From contig NC_134539.1 in NCBI RefSeq assembly GCF_050624435.1, forward strand, positions 144,122,025 through 144,186,024: a stretch of 64,000 nucleotides of DNA. Reading direction: 5' to 3'. The notes under the pieces were generated by a model that saw only the letters and a list, made by a program, of their open reading frames with translations, did no database searches and was not told where the DNA came from. A program made the translations under genes and the position numbers. Each line of letters begins with the position of its first letter. Position 1 is the first letter of the stretch. Origin of the DNA: Tenrec ecaudatus (taxonomy: Eukaryota; Chordata; Mammalia; Afrosoricida; Tenrecidae). Below, one piece after another: positions 11,213-23,680 of this stretch.

Positions 11213-11228
11213 AGTGTCTGAAACCTCC

Positions 11229-11487
11229 AAACCAAGCCAAACTCATTGCCATTCAGTCAATTCCGACTTATATGACCCAATGAGACACAGCAGAACGGCC
11301 CCTTGGAGTTTCTGAGACATAAAAACTTTATTGGAGCCCTGGTGATGTAGTAGATCACACATTGGCCTGCTAACCTCAAGGTCCACAGTTCTAAGCCAAC
11401 GGTTGCTTTGTGGGAGAAAAATTAGGCTTTCTATTCCCATAAAGAGCTACATTCTCAGGAACCCGCTGAGGCAGTGCTGCCCCTTCC
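11229..11487. mobile_element. Two partial AfroSINEs, tail to head
   Basis: 11229-11318 is minus sense (CAAACTCATTGCCATTCAG). 11332-11487 is plus sense (GGAGCCCTGGTGATGTAG … GGCAGTGCTGCCCC). Confidence 0.75.
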
Positions 11488-12410
11488 AGAATCTGTGTCC
11501 AGGATCACTAGACTGCAGAATGGACTCAGGGCAGGGTGGTTTTGAGTTTGGTCTCCCTGAGACGTCACCCTGGCCGTTTGATGATACTCAAGTGGCATTA
11601 GGACTATTTTAGTGTTTAAGATGAAACTGGGGCTCTGGTTGGAGCACCTTTGTTGAGTCTTGATTTTTCCCCCAATAGCTTTATTGATATCATTCACATA
11701 TTACACAACTCAATAGATCAATCCTATCCAGAGGAGTCGGAAGCAGAGTGCCTTGGACTTCAGGCACTAAAGCCCTTGTGATGATCTTCCCATCTGTATT
11801 GACAAGACCTTACCAGTCCTTTCAGCTCTACATCGATGTTGTGGTTACTGTTGACTTTCTTTCGTCAAATGATGATGATTTTTAAATTATTTTGAATTAC
11901 ATAGGTCGGAATTAGTATGCTCTCATTTAAAATTTAAAAATCAAAGCCGTAAGATGGCACTGTACGCCCCTAAGGTGGCTGAAACAAGCCCTGGCGGTGC
12001 AGTGGGGGAGCACTGGGTGGCTGCCAATCACGTCTTTGTTCTTACATTCTGAGCACCCCATTTGTAGAAAGCTATGACAGTAAAAGCCCAAAATCCATGT
12101 GCAGAGTCCCAAGATAGACGAGGTCTTCACTGAATTCCTTCAGACATAGACCGGGATATGAACAGTCTGGCCTTTGGGCAGAGTACATGGGGAAATAGAC
12201 CACCTCCACCGCCTCTTGCCAGTGGAGGCAGGAACAGGGTGTCTCCCTGATGGAAACCATCTTAGGGGTGGCCGACTGATCAGGAGCTATGGCCTCACTG
12301 CCTTGGTTGGAAGGCCCTGGACCAATCTTGTGCGCTCTTCTGTCTATCAGATTGTACGTGCCCCAATCATGGTCCTGGTCCTGCTTCTATAGTCCCACCT
12401 ATAACTGTGA

Positions 12411-12711
12411 TGGAGCCCCGTGGCATAGTGGTTTACTAGTTGGGTTGCTAACCTCAAGGTCAGCAGTTCAAAACTATCAGCCACTTTGAGGGAGAAAGAT
12501 GAGACTTCCTGTGCTCGTCAAGAGTTAGTCTCAGCTCTGCGCAGTGGCAATATCGTAGCCAATGAGGTTTACCAGAGGCCCGATTATTGCTAATTGAAAA
12601 AAAAAAAAAGGGTTAGTCTCATAAGCCTACAAAGGCATTTCTACCCTGTCCTACAGGGTCGCACTGAGTCAGAATTGACTCGATGGCAGTGAGTTTGGTT
12701 TTGGTTTGTAA
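12411..12711 (+). mobile_element. AfroSINE interrupted by the U4 retrocopy
   Basis: GGAGCCCCGTGGCATAGTGG at the left and GACTCGATGGCAGTGAG with GTTTGGTTTTGG at the right are the ends of the tRNA-derived SINE used throughout this window. The middle is split at TTAGTCTC by the U4 pseudogene. Confidence 0.9.
12533..12609 (+). pseudogene. Truncated U4 snRNA retropseudogene with A-tail
   Basis: Positions 12533-12596 match the first 64 nt of U4 snRNA (5' end through the 5' stem-loop, …GATTATTGCTAATTG) with about five mismatches to human U4. The match stops at the natural AAAA and continues as a 13-base A tract. GTTAGTCTC occurs at both edges (12524-12532 and 12612-12620), a target-site duplication. 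No U4 promoter or 3' half is present, so this is an L1-mobilised retrocopy, not a gene. It interrupts an AfroSINE. Confidence 0.9.
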
Positions 12712-12966
12712 CTGCGATGTTTTGATAAGCACCCCCAGCCCCATCATGCTTTGGGGACAGTTTCCTTTGCCCTCCCAAGTCCTTAAAGTTTTGCATCTCA
12801 GTTAACCCTTGGACACCATTGTGAACTCATCCGGATGATATGTTTCTGTCTGGCCTTTGTCCGGTTTAAGACTCAATAAATGTTCTTCTTAAATTATATT
12901 TGAAATTTGATGTCTTCTTTGGTATCCTAAAACAGTAAGTGGGTAGATTGGTAGAGAGATTCATAA

Positions 12967-12968
<2 letters not shown>

Positions 12969-13001
<33 letters not shown>
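12969..13001. repeat. (GA)n microsatellite
   Basis: 33-base GA tract. Confidence 0.95.
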
Positions 13002-13003
<2 letters not shown>

Positions 13004-13092
13004 GTTGTCAGGCATTGTAACATTCACTTTATTACTGTCATCTGGAACTAAGCCCAAAGCACCTGGAGGTCTGCCTGTAGTCCATTCATCAA

Positions 13093-13190
13093 AGTGTCTT
13101 AGTTACATCGGGCTGCTGAAACAAAAGATACCACACATGTGTGGCTTTACAGAAGAGACATTTATGCTCTCATTGTTGTGGGGGGGAAAT
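13093..13190 (-). mobile_element. MaLR/MLT1-like LTR fragment
   Basis: GTGTCTTAGTTACATCGGGC and GATACCACACATGTGTGGC resemble the end of MLT1-type LTRs. 13225-13580 beside it is GC-richer, ends with CCCAATAAAAATTAATAA and is unclassified. Confidence 0.45.
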
Positions 13191-13770
13191 TACAGAGCCA
13201 TTGGCACAGTGAAAAAATAAAGTTTTTGGAGAGGTCTGAGGGGCCGGCCCCAACCCCAACTACCTGGACACCGGCCCCTCCCCGCAGAAGAATTTATTCC
13301 AAAGGACAGTACTGAAGCTGCAGCTCAGGGAGCGGGACATATGTGATCAGAGCACACGGGAGCAAATGAAGGGGGAGGAAGAGAGAGTGGAGCGCATCCT
13401 GGCCCACCAAGTCTTGAGGACGATATTCCCACTCAGAGCAGCCAATCCACGGAGAAGACCACATGACCAGCCCCAGTATGAGACAGGATATCCCTCACTG
13501 ACCCATAGTCCTACATGGGACAACACTGGAGACACAGGGTGGGAATTGCGCCCGGTCTGGTCCCAATAAAAATTAATAATCATATATAGGTAAGTGGTAT
13601 GAAAAACAGAAAGAAAAACCCCAATAACATTGTAAGCATCCTTTCACTCTTCCTGGATCAGCCCCTCCTTGTTTGAGCAACAAAATTACTTCCAACCGAT
13701 ACTATTATCCATTTGATAAGGCTTCCAGGTTCCCCCACCCCTAGCATTTTCATATGTAAATGTTTCCTCA

Positions 13771-13935
13771 GGGAGCCGGGGTGATGCGGTGCTTCAGTAT
13801 GCAGCTGGGGTCTTCACTGGGACCCACCGGCCAGGTGGGAGGAGAAAGGACAGTCTACTTCTGTCAAAGCCCACCCTGGGAAGCCCTCTGGGCAGTTCTC
13901 AACTGAGCCCTTCGATTGTGGTGAGGGGGATGGCT
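13771..13935 (+). mobile_element. Diverged AfroSINE
   Basis: GGGAGCCGGGGTGATGCGG … GGGCAGTTCTCAACTGAGCCC with AGTCTACTTCTGT in between. Confidence 0.6.
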
Positions 13936-14042
13936 CAGTAGCTCCGGGTCAGTCCGCATAGTCAGAGAAAATATTCAAAGCTGTTTGGTAACCTTTTTTT
14001 CCTTTGTGATTTTTTTCTTTATTTTTTTTTTTACTGTCTCTA

Positions 14043-14044
<2 letters not shown>

Positions 14045-14127
<83 letters not shown>
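14045..14127. repeat. (CT)n microsatellite
   Basis: 83-base uninterrupted CT tract, long enough to be polymorphic and able to form a triplex. Confidence 0.95.
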
Positions 14128-14129
<2 letters not shown>

Positions 14130-15413
14130 CTTTATGTCCTTTCTTTCTGCCTCATCTGGACTCAGCTTCAACTGACCTAGTTTTCGGGTTCATCAAATTT
14201 CCAGGCACCGACTCATTACCATTAAAAACACCCTCACCCCCCCTTCATTGTGATCATTGTGATCGTAGTGGGAAAAGTCCCGCATTGGGCTAACATCGTC
14301 CCAAAGCATGACATGCTACCGCTTCCTTCACCAGCACAAGATGACACTTAGGAAGCGAATTTGAAAAATCTATGCCAGCTGGCATACCTGGTGGTAGAAA
14401 TGACCGCAGCAGAGAGCTGCGTGGGCCAGACAATGGTTTCCGATTTGCTGTGCGCCCTGGAAGCCGTGATATATGCATTGCCCGCCACCTTGATACGGAA
14501 ATCAATCACTATCCGCCCTCAGAGCCAGGAAAGGGAGAGGGAAATAGAAAGGGTACGAATGTAACACATTGGGGAGAGACGTGCGTTTCAAGGTAGACTA
14601 GTCTTCTGCCTTCAGATGATCGTGGAGATTTTCACCCCTGCCTTCCTGGGCCCTCCCTGAAGCCCCCCGAAAGCGCCCCCCCCCCTAGAAACAGCAGCTG
14701 GTCTCATCTTGCTGCTCCCCTGGAGTCCGGATGAAGACTCCCTCCAACAGGGCTCCTCTTCTCCTTCCAACCGCAGGCAGACGGGCGTCCCATTCAAGAA
14801 TCCCAGCCCCTGCTGGCCTGGCCATGGAAGACACATCTTGTTTCCAGGGGGAAAGTTACACACAACCTTTTCTGGGGTTTTTTCTGCGCTGTGTTTCCAT
14901 TCAGGAGCTCCCTTTGGCCCTCGTTGCCCTCAGGGCCCGCCTGGCAGACAGGCAGCGAAGCAAGTGACACAGGAGATTTTTCAGAGCCCCATTCAGCCTT
15001 CCTAATGGGTCATTTTCAGGGAGCAATACAGGGATAGAATAGTTTTTTAATTTCCTGATCGGCTAAAGACACCCTGAGTCATTTCAACGATTTCGTTATC
15101 GTCTCACCCACTCAAATGCCTCTTGCTCTGCCAGGAAGCTATAAAGCCAATGTCTTAGGAGATTCCGGATTTTATTAAACATTTATTTGCTTTACTCAAA
15201 AAGTGAATGTATGTTAGCTCATCATAAAACAAACGACCTTTTTTTCCCCCTTTAAAGCGGAAAGGAAAAATGGTAAGTGAAACATAACCAGCGGATGCTT
15301 CTAGCACATAGGATTTTTCTTTTTCCTAAAACCACTAAGAGGCTGCGTGGAAGCTTCCCCCACAGCTTTCCTCCATGGGTTGAGACTGGAAGGAATGGAT
15401 CCACTTTGCCCTG

Positions 15414-15888
15414 CCCTGTGGAGCTCTGGGTTAGGCATTGGGCTGCTAACTGCGTTGATGGTGCTTCAAATCTACCAGCGGCTCCTTGAGAGAAAAATGA
15501 GGCTGTCTGCTCCTGTAAAGATTGACAGTCTCAGGAACCCGATACAGGGTTGCTGTGAGAACAGGTCCCTATGAATTTAGATCAACTCGTGGGTGGTGGG
15601 TTTTGGAAAGATGGACAAACAGGTAGCAGACACACATACATACACCCCAGGGCTAATCTGTACCTAATTTCATAGGCTCCACCCTCTACTACTCTAGGTA
15701 CTACACAGGGTACTTGGCTACTAACCCAAACGCTGGAGTTTTGAGTCCACTCAAAGGCACCACAGAAGAAAGACCTGGCACTCTACCTCCCCCAAATCAG
15801 CCGATGAAAACCCTACAGAGCAGTTCTACTCGGACACCACACATGGGTCACCATGAGTCCAAATGGACTCAGGGGCAACTAGTTGCCC
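15414..15888 (+). mobile_element. Two plus-strand AfroSINE copies
   Basis: 15414-15606 is a standard copy (GGGCTGCTAACTGCG … ATCAACTCGTGGGTGG). 15710-15888 is an older type (TGAAAACCCTACAGAGCAG … GTCCAAATGGACTC). Confidence 0.7.
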
Positions 15889-16289
15889 TTAGCAACCAGT
15901 GTGCCACTGACTCCGAGCAAGCACTCCCCGAGGAGGGCACTTTGCTCAGCTGCTGGGCTCCTTTCAGTCATGTTCAGAAAACCAGACCCAGGTCCCAGAA
16001 GCGAGGAATGGGAGGCCTCACCTATTCGCCAAGATCTAAGCTCTCCACCCGAGCTGTGGCCCTGAAATGACTGAAGGGAAACCCTCCCATCTCCAGAGCA
16101 CTGCCAAGTGCCCACCCTCTCCCTAGGGGAGGCCAGGCTCCACACACCACTGTGGAAGGGACCGGCCTTGCTTCAGGATGGGGCGGTGATGAGAATATTC
16201 CCTGCTCTCCAAGTCTAGCCTTGTTCTCTTTTATCTTTATCTGATAAACATTCCAGAGTGGTTTGGATCAGGAGACTGTTTTAAGATAT

Positions 16290-17030
16290 ACGGTGACTAG
16301 TTTTATGTGTGCATAAGCAAATATGGTGAAGAAAACTGATGGTGCCCAGCTATCAAAAGATAAAGCATCTGGGGTCTTAAAGGCTTGAAGGTAAACAAGT
16401 GGCCATTTAGCTCAGAAGCAACAAAGCCCACATGGCAGAACACACCAGCCTGTGTGATCAGAAGGTTGAAGGGATCAGGTATCAAGCATCAAAGAATGAA
16501 AAATCACTGGGTGCACACCTCCATGATATGATCGCTGAAGACAAATGGGTGCATAAGCAAATGTGGTGAAGAAAGCTGTGGTTCCCAGCTATCAAAAGAT
16601 ATAGTGTCTGGGGTCTTAAAGGCTTGAAGGTAAACAAGTGGCCATCTAGCTCAGAAGCAACAAAGCCCACATGGAAGAAACACACCAGCCTGTGCGATCA
16701 CGAGGTTGAAGGGATCAGGTAACAGGCATCATCAGAACAAAAAATCTTACCATAGTGAATGAGGGGGGAGTGGAGACCAAAAGCCCATTTGTAGGCCACT
16801 GGAGATCCCCTTGCAGAGGGGTCTTGGGGAGGAGATGAGCCAGTCAGGATGCGATGTAGCAACGAAGACACATACAGCTTTCCTCTAGTTCCTAAATGCT
16901 TCCCCGCCCCTCCCTCCCCGTATCATGGTCCCAGTTCTACCTTACAAATCTAGTTAGACCAGAGGATGGACACTGGTACAGATAGGAACCAGAAACACAG
17001 GGAATCCAGGGCAGATGATCCCTTCAGGAC
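16290..17030 (+). mobile_element. L1 3'UTR with a 240-bp tandem duplication
   Basis: The unit starting GCATAAGCAAAT occurs at 16311 and again at 16551, with TCTGGGGTCTTAAAGGCTTG in each copy. The unique 3' part runs to about 17030. Confidence 0.75.
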
Positions 17031-18169
17031 CAGAAAAAAAAATTAAATTCTCTCTGCTCCTTTTCTATATCTATGTGAATAAAAGATTGACTTGATTTTT
17101 TTAAAGAAAAAAAAAAAGGAAATAGCATGCACCAAAAAAAACCCAAACTTGTTTTAGAATTTTTTTTCAAAAAGAACTGGGATATGGTAATGGCAACCCA
17201 CATCACATTGAGTCTGAGCTTCTCCGAAGAAAAGGCAGATTTCTATACAAGTCCGGAGCGGGCGGAGGACATGGCAGTGCCCAGACTTCTGGGCTTTGAC
17301 CTTCTCTACAGGGTGCCGACATCCTCATCCATTTCCCAGACCAGCCTGAACCTTGATCCAGGTTGCAGCTCCAGACCAGCAGCAAAGGCGCCACCTCCAG
17401 GCCAATCCAAGAAGTGTAGTTTTATGACCCAGACCAGGTCCTGGTCCAGTTCAAAGGGTCTGGACCCCTGGGTTGGGGGGCACCTCCCCAAGCCCATGCT
17501 AGAACCAGAATTTCTGGAGCTTTAAGAATCAAGCAGAGTCAGCCCCTGGTTTTCCATCCTGTTGGCTTTGGATGAGTTCAGGGAAGAGATGGGATTCCTT
17601 GGACACCCGCCTGGGACGTGGACTTTGTTTCAGGGATTAACAGCTGTCTGTTTCTAACTAGTTTTCCATCTTCCCCATGTTAGTCTGGCTTTACATCCTT
17701 CCCCAGGCTCAAACTTTCTAGCCTCTCATAAGGGACCAGTGATGGCCAAGATCAATGATCTCGAGGTGAGGACAGAGTTATGAGTGATCTTGTTAGCCTT
17801 CGTGGAGGGGTCCACTCTGGGCCAATAATCATCTTTGGTTTGAAGCAGTCTGTATAGGGTTTTTGTCACTTGCATCCAAAAGAGCTCGGGCTGATACATG
17901 AGTCAGGGATAAAAGAGATGAAATAGTTCTCAAAGCACATCCCTAGATTGTTCTCCTGAAAGACAGCTGGTGTATAAGGCAGCTTGTTTCCCCAAAGGTT
18001 GCTTATTTTTAAACCCTGATTTATCGTGTGGCTGTGGAAGATGGACCCAGCAAAACAAACACCACCAGTTCAACACTGTCTACGCGCAGCGTCGTGCTCT
18101 TGGAGTCAGCAACCCTTTGCTGGGCTGTTTCCCCTCCGTGAACATAAGCTCCCTATCCCCAAAGGTTCC

Positions 18170-18650
18170 GGTGGCAGTTCGGTTTTATGTCAACTGGAAC
18201 CTGTGAAAGTGTAGGGGTGGAGTCCCACCCGTCAATCAGGTCCCAGCTTAATGAGGTCGCCTCCTTGGGAGTGTGGCCTTTTTGATGAGACAGACACTGA
18301 GAACTTCTACATCTCTGCTTACGCCTCCGTACTGGCTGGGATTCTGCAGCTCCCTGCAGGGTGGGCCATGTAGCCTCTGATCCTGGGGTCTGACCTCCGA
18401 GCTGGAACCCTGCCACCTTCCCACCAACCTTGGAAACATGCCACTCTCCACCCACTCGCCCATGATCTCGCTGCTTCTGCTTCACCTTTCTGTGTCATTG
18501 ACCTGCAGCTGTAGGATTCTGAAGAGGGCCCAGCTGATTGGACCCATGGACCTGCCTTGGGCTGGGCGGGGCTGTTCTTGATATAAAGTTCTTTCTTCTC
18601 TGTGAGAATCCCTTGTCTTATTTCTCTAGACAACCCCGCCTACCACGGTC
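18170..18650 (+). mobile_element. Divergent ERVL-type LTR
   Basis: Starts TTTTATGTCAACTGGAACC followed by the shared GTGGAGTCCCACCCGTCAATCAGG block and ends with GATATAAAGTTC and TTTCTCTAGACAACC. No clear duplication; boundaries approximate. Confidence 0.55.
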
Positions 18651-18844
18651 CCAACCTTATTTTTCCAGTTGCTGTTGTCGACTTAATAGTTTTTTAAAAG
18701 AGCATGATGCTAAAGACAGACTGTTTTTTTTTTTTTTTACATGACTGGTTAGTGTTTCATTTCATTTATTTTTTTTAAGTGTTTCTTTTTTTTTTTTTTT
18801 TTTAAGAATGGTTCTAAAACATCACACTAAGTCAGGTTGAAAGG

Positions 18845-19368
18845 TGTGTTAGTCTGGGTACTTGAGAGAAACAAATCCACAGAAACCCATATGTTTAAGA
18901 GAGAGTTTTATATAAAGAGTAAGTGCACATCAAGAAAACATCCCAACCCAGTGCTGCCCAAGCCCACAAGTCCAACATTAACCCATATGTCCAACACCAA
19001 TCCACAAAGTCTTCCTCCATCTCACAAAACACACGCAGTGATGCCAACTGCAAGAGGAAAATAACCAAATAAGGGAAAGTGTAAGCATCTCAGCACTGGC
19101 AGGGGTCTCCACAAGCCTGCCCCAGCATCCAGGGCTGTATCGGGGTAAGTCCATATGTCTTCTCCTTGGAGATGTCTTGCAGGAAGTGAGCCTTGCCAGC
19201 TGAAGCAGGGAACTGGCTAAGGCAACTGCACCCTGGTCCGACCATTACAAAGCAAGAAACCCGAGAACTAGAAAGGCAAGGCTCACCAAGCCATTTATCT
19301 CTCTGCCTTTCAATTAACCCCACATGCGTTTATCATCCAGGTTGGCACAATAAACTTTGACTGTCTCA
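18845..19368 (-). mobile_element. ERVL-type solo LTR, about 520 bp
   Basis: Reads TGTGTTAGTCTGGGTAC … CTGTCTCA on the plus strand and is flanked by the 5-bp duplication AAAGG (18840-18844, 19369-19373). A TATATAAA box (minus sense) lies near the TGTGTTAG end. The same family recurs at 25529, 36433, 40182, 44781 and 48670. Confidence 0.75.
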
Positions 19369-20274
19369 AAAGGTGAAGTTTAAAATAGACCGTTTTATAA
19401 GGATAAGTGATAACATTTGTAATGATGGTTCATTCTACAAAATCTCCATATTATAGCATACGACACACCCAGCTGTCATGGCGCCCAGGTTTCCCAAACT
19501 GGCCAGTCATCATTTGTCCCTTGTCTGCATGGACTTCTCCTTAGCTGTCTTCTGATTCTGTTGCATGATCTCAGAATCCCGCTGCTTCCTCACACAGAGA
19601 GTCAAGCCATCTCTTTCCTTTGCCCCTGCTTATCTCCTGGGTTTTCTTCCTGATTTTCTGGTGGGCGAGTTCTCTTTGATTTCCATGGGCCATGCCGACC
19701 ACAGGGACAGAGCCTGGAAGAGCCTTTTTTGTTTGTTTGTTTATTTCCACTAGTCAAGCTAAACTATCGTTTATCTTTAAGATAACTTCAGGAGATGTTT
19801 TAAAATTAAGGCTTAAATACTATTTCAGGACAATCATTTCAGGAATTCACCTACCTTCCATGGATTCAGAAAGTCAAGAGCCCATGCCAATTTAAATTCT
19901 GTTCCTCTATTTCTCCCTTTTGGGTCAGGATCTTTCCATGGGACCTTTGATTGGAATGCTCACAGGCACCTTCCAGTTCTTCTGGCTTCATGGCAAAGGC
20001 ATTGATTAACCACCTCGTCTGTTTCTGACTTCCATTCCTAACAACCTCTGATAGGCAAATGTTTGCTGAAGGCAGAGGACTTGCCACACTTGCTGATGAA
20101 GATCAAAAATCACAACCTTCGGTCAGAACAACTAAAATCCAACAAACCAAACCCATTGACTTCAAGCGGCTTCCAACTCATAGCAACCATCTAGGACAGA
20201 CTATACCTATAACTTGAGACAAAGAACACAACAATGACCACCACTGGACCACCAAGAAACATCACATCAAGAAA

Positions 20275-20660
20275 AGATTGAAGTGGTCAAGGATTTCGCT
20301 TTACTCGGGTTCACAATCAACACCCAAGGAAGCAGTGGCCAACACACTCAATGGTATGTTGCACTGAGCAAATCTCCCGCACGGAAACCTTTAAAGTGTT
20401 AAGAAGGAAAGATGTTCCCTCGAGGAGGGGAAAACGGTGATCGGCAGGGACCAGGCCCTTGAGAAGGACATCATGCTTGGTCACGTGGAGGGCCGCGGAA
20501 AAAGAATAAGACAGTGAGCTTAAATGTGGCAAGGATAGTGGGGCAGTGCGGGGGTGGCCTGTGGCCCCTTCTACAGTACGTGGGGTTGCTGTGTCTGAGC
20601 TGGCTCGACGGTGCCCGGTGACAGCAATGGCTGACGCGGCCGAATCTTTTTCCGACGGGC
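20275..20660 (+). mobile_element. BovB/RTE LINE 3' fragment
   Basis: Translates in broken frames to the end of the RTE reverse transcriptase region (…VVKDF..LGF.INTQGSSG). CTTGAGAAGGACATCATGC is a recurrent BovB block. A minus-strand SINE scrap precedes it at 20141-20200. Confidence 0.65.
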
Positions 20661-21534
20661 ACGTAGTGTCTGTATTCTCTTCTGACCACATGTTCAGTGT
20701 AGCGGGTTTATTTGTCTGGATAAAAGCAGTCCTATGAGTTTGTTGCCTTTCTTGATGTCTTTTGAAGAGCCTCTGTTATTGGTGACACCCATCACACAGG
20801 GACACGCAGAGATGGACGTCTGTTTCGGAGAGTTGGTGGAGCACCAAGGGGGGAGGCAAAGGCTCAAGAGGGCTGGGAAGCCAAATAAACAACAACCCTC
20901 ACCCTCCATGCTTCCATGCGTCATGTCTGAAAGGCAGGGGACAAGACCAATCCCAGGGGGTTCTTCATGAGGACGAAGAGCGCTCCTAAAGGGAGAAGCA
21001 TTAGAACAGTCCCTGGCACACAACAAGCCCTCAAACATTTTCTAGTTCTATAATTTCTGGCTATCTCTGTGTCAGGTACGTGAAATATAGTCAAAAAGAG
21101 ATAGAAATTTCTGCCCCATCCCCCAGTTTCTCTGTCATCCTGAGTGTGGCAGTCTTCCGTCTTCACATAAGACTTCCAGGTTGGCCCATTCCCCAATGGA
21201 TTCAAATGAAAACTGGTCATGAAGACATCGGAGAAGAACCAAGCTGGGGCTGAAAGGAGACGCCCTCTGTGGGATGGCACGCCCAAAGCATTACCCAAGG
21301 CTCACTAGCGTTCTGTCATGCTGAGTTTAAGACTTGACCACCTTCTGATCAATTGAATTTGTACTGGCAGACATCTAGTGCCTTGATTTTTATGCTTCTG
21401 CATTGAGAGATTGAGAATTCATAAATAATTTAAGATCATTGGTTTGAGAGAAGAAGAAAAAAAATCCTTGCCTTAAACTAGTTTACATTCTAAAGGGGGG
21501 GAGGCATATAGAAGGACTATCAATCAATCAATCA

Positions 21535-21850
21535 ATATTTATTTATGGAGTTTTTCAGCTGGTGATTACACTGTGCCATGGGAGAGAATGAAGTAGGGAG
21601 TGAGTCTTGAGGGAGAGATGCCTCCTGATAAAGGTATCACAGAAGAGGTGACATTTAGGGGAAATGACCCACGTGGCAGAAGGGAGTTCCGGGCCAGGGA
21701 CCTGCAAGAGCAAAGGCGACAGAGAGCCCTGACTGTGGGGGAGCACACGGTGGACAAAGTCAGGAATACTTCACAGACAGAGTCGAACACTGCACTTGGA
21801 GGGCATGAGCCAGTAGGCCAGGATCATGGCCTTGGGAGACACTATGGTCA
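21535..21850 (+). mobile_element. L2-like 3' fragment
   Basis: An (ATCA)n start, then GGTATCACAGAAGAGGTGACA and GAGTTCCGGGCCAGGGACC, resembling the L2 3' end. Its 86-codon frame is not a gene. Confidence 0.55.
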
Positions 21851-22733
21851 ACTGACATAACATAGTTCACAAAGTGACTGGGATTTTAATGGCTAGTCGC
21901 TCTCTGAGATGTAACCATTGGTCTCTCCCTATCCAAAGGAAAGAAGCGTAATTAAAATAAGAAAACATATGGAAATAAATCGTCCAGTGGAGTAACGGGT
22001 CATGAAACCATCAGTCTCCATGACCTTGAGAAGAGAATTAGAAGGTGGCTGGTTACCACCACCCACTCTTCTGAAAGGATCACAGGAGACGGTAGAGGGG
22101 GAGAAAATGTGGAGCAAAGCTCAAAGTCGTGTGAGACCAGATTGACTGTCAAATGGAGACGGGTGGAACCTTGATTAGGGCCCTCAGCCCCTGGTTGGGG
22201 CTAGAATTGACCTCACTCCAGTTCTTGACGATCAATCATTCAAGGTCAAAAGGGCAGCCTTTTCCAAAGACAAAGTCCAGAGGGTGAGGAAAGGAGGAGG
22301 CATGGAATCAGGAAACAGGAGGGAAATGAGAGTGCACCCAGGAGGTTGCGAAGGATGAATTGAAACAAAATGTGTATGGGTTGTTGAATGCAAAACCGGC
22401 GATCTGTTCTGTAAACTTTCACCTCCTTCACAACAAAGAACAAAACAAAAAGCAGAGTCACCTCCTGAGGCAGAAACAGGCCTGGGGTGTGCTGGGAACA
22501 ATGTGAAGGTCAGTGTGTTTGGAATTAAGAGAGGGATGGGGAGAAGTCACAGAGGAGAGAGGATGGGACTAGACCGTGGAGGGTCCTGAGGGGGCAGGGC
22601 CTGGCATCAGTTCACTGTTACATACGGGAGAGGGGTCCACCATGAGTCAGAGTCTACCCAATGGCAACTAACAATAACAGCAGAATTGCTGGTCAGCAAA
22701 GAGATTCCACTGAGGTGGTGAATGTTACATGTG

Positions 22734-23240
22734 TGTGTTAGTCTGGGTAGACTAGAGAAACCAATTCATAGACACATGTGTATAAGAAAGAGGTTTATAT
22801 ACAAGAGCAATATTGAGAAAACCTCCCAACCTAGTCCAGATCAAGTCCCTAAGTTTGATATTTAGCCCATATGTCTGATACCAATCTATAAATTCCTCTT
22901 CAGACTCACAAAACACATGCAATGACGCCGAATTCAGGAAGGTCACAGGCCAGCGGGTGGGAAGTTTTGTGCATCCAGTGGTGGTAGAAGCATCTCAGCA
23001 CCGGCAGGGGTCTCCACGTGGCTTCTCCAGCTCCAGAAGTCTGGCGCCATCAGGTTCTCTCCATGTGTCTACTCCACAGAGATGTCTCCTAGGGAGTGAG
23101 CATGTATCTCGCCTCCAGCAAGCTATTTATCTCCTTAGCGCCTCCAGATGAGGTCATCAAGCTACTACCTGATGGACAGGCTAGACTCCACCCCTTCACT
23201 CTGAATCCTCAGACTGACACCAGATTATGTAACCACCACA
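22734..23240 (-). mobile_element. ERVL-type solo LTR, second subfamily
   Basis: TGTGTTAGTCTGGGTAGAC … TATGTAACCACCACA, flanks ATGTG and CTGTG (4 of 5). Shares its ends with the 18845 family but differs internally. Confidence 0.7.
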
Positions 23241-23334
23241 CTGTGTTCACTTGATTCCAACTCATAGCCACCCTATCGGACTGCCTCGTGGAATTTCCTA
23301 TTCTGTGATTAAAAATATATATATATGTATTTTG

Positions 23335-23642
23335 TATTATATGTAACTGTGATTTGGGTGAAGGTTTACAAATTTGTTTTCCATTCAACAATTCCTACAT
23401 CTTTTGTCTCGTGACATTGATTGCAGTTCCCATGATGTGATAACATGCCTCCCACTTCCTCTCTGTGTAGCCCGTTTCCATTCATCTTTTCTATCTCTTC
23501 TGGAGCAAATGCTGGTCTTTTGATTTTTTGGTATCCCAAACCTTTTGATCTTGTATGGTTGATTGTTTAAGGCGTGCATACCTCCCAGGTGTTGTTCATT
23601 TGGTCGGTCTGTCTGCTGTAGGGCTGAAAGTTGAATCACGGA

Positions 23643-23680
<38 letters not shown>

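Larger units (their letters stand above)
14130..18165. other. Gene-free stretch outside the listed repeats
   Basis: Apart from SINEs at 15.4-15.9 kb and L1 at 16.3-17.0 kb, this is moderately GC-rich single-copy-looking DNA. No splice-bounded coding match was seen. Confidence 0.55.
19376..22560. other. Gene-free stretch outside the listed repeats
   Basis: Contains the BovB (20.3 kb) and L2-like (21.5 kb) pieces; the remainder shows no gene. Confidence 0.55.

Noticed and set aside
12533-12609. Functional U4 snRNA gene
   Set aside because: Only the first 64 nt are present, with an A-tail, a target duplication and mismatches.
14290-15005. Frames of 67-98 codons on both strands
   Set aside because: No similarity, no splice context, overlapping on both strands.
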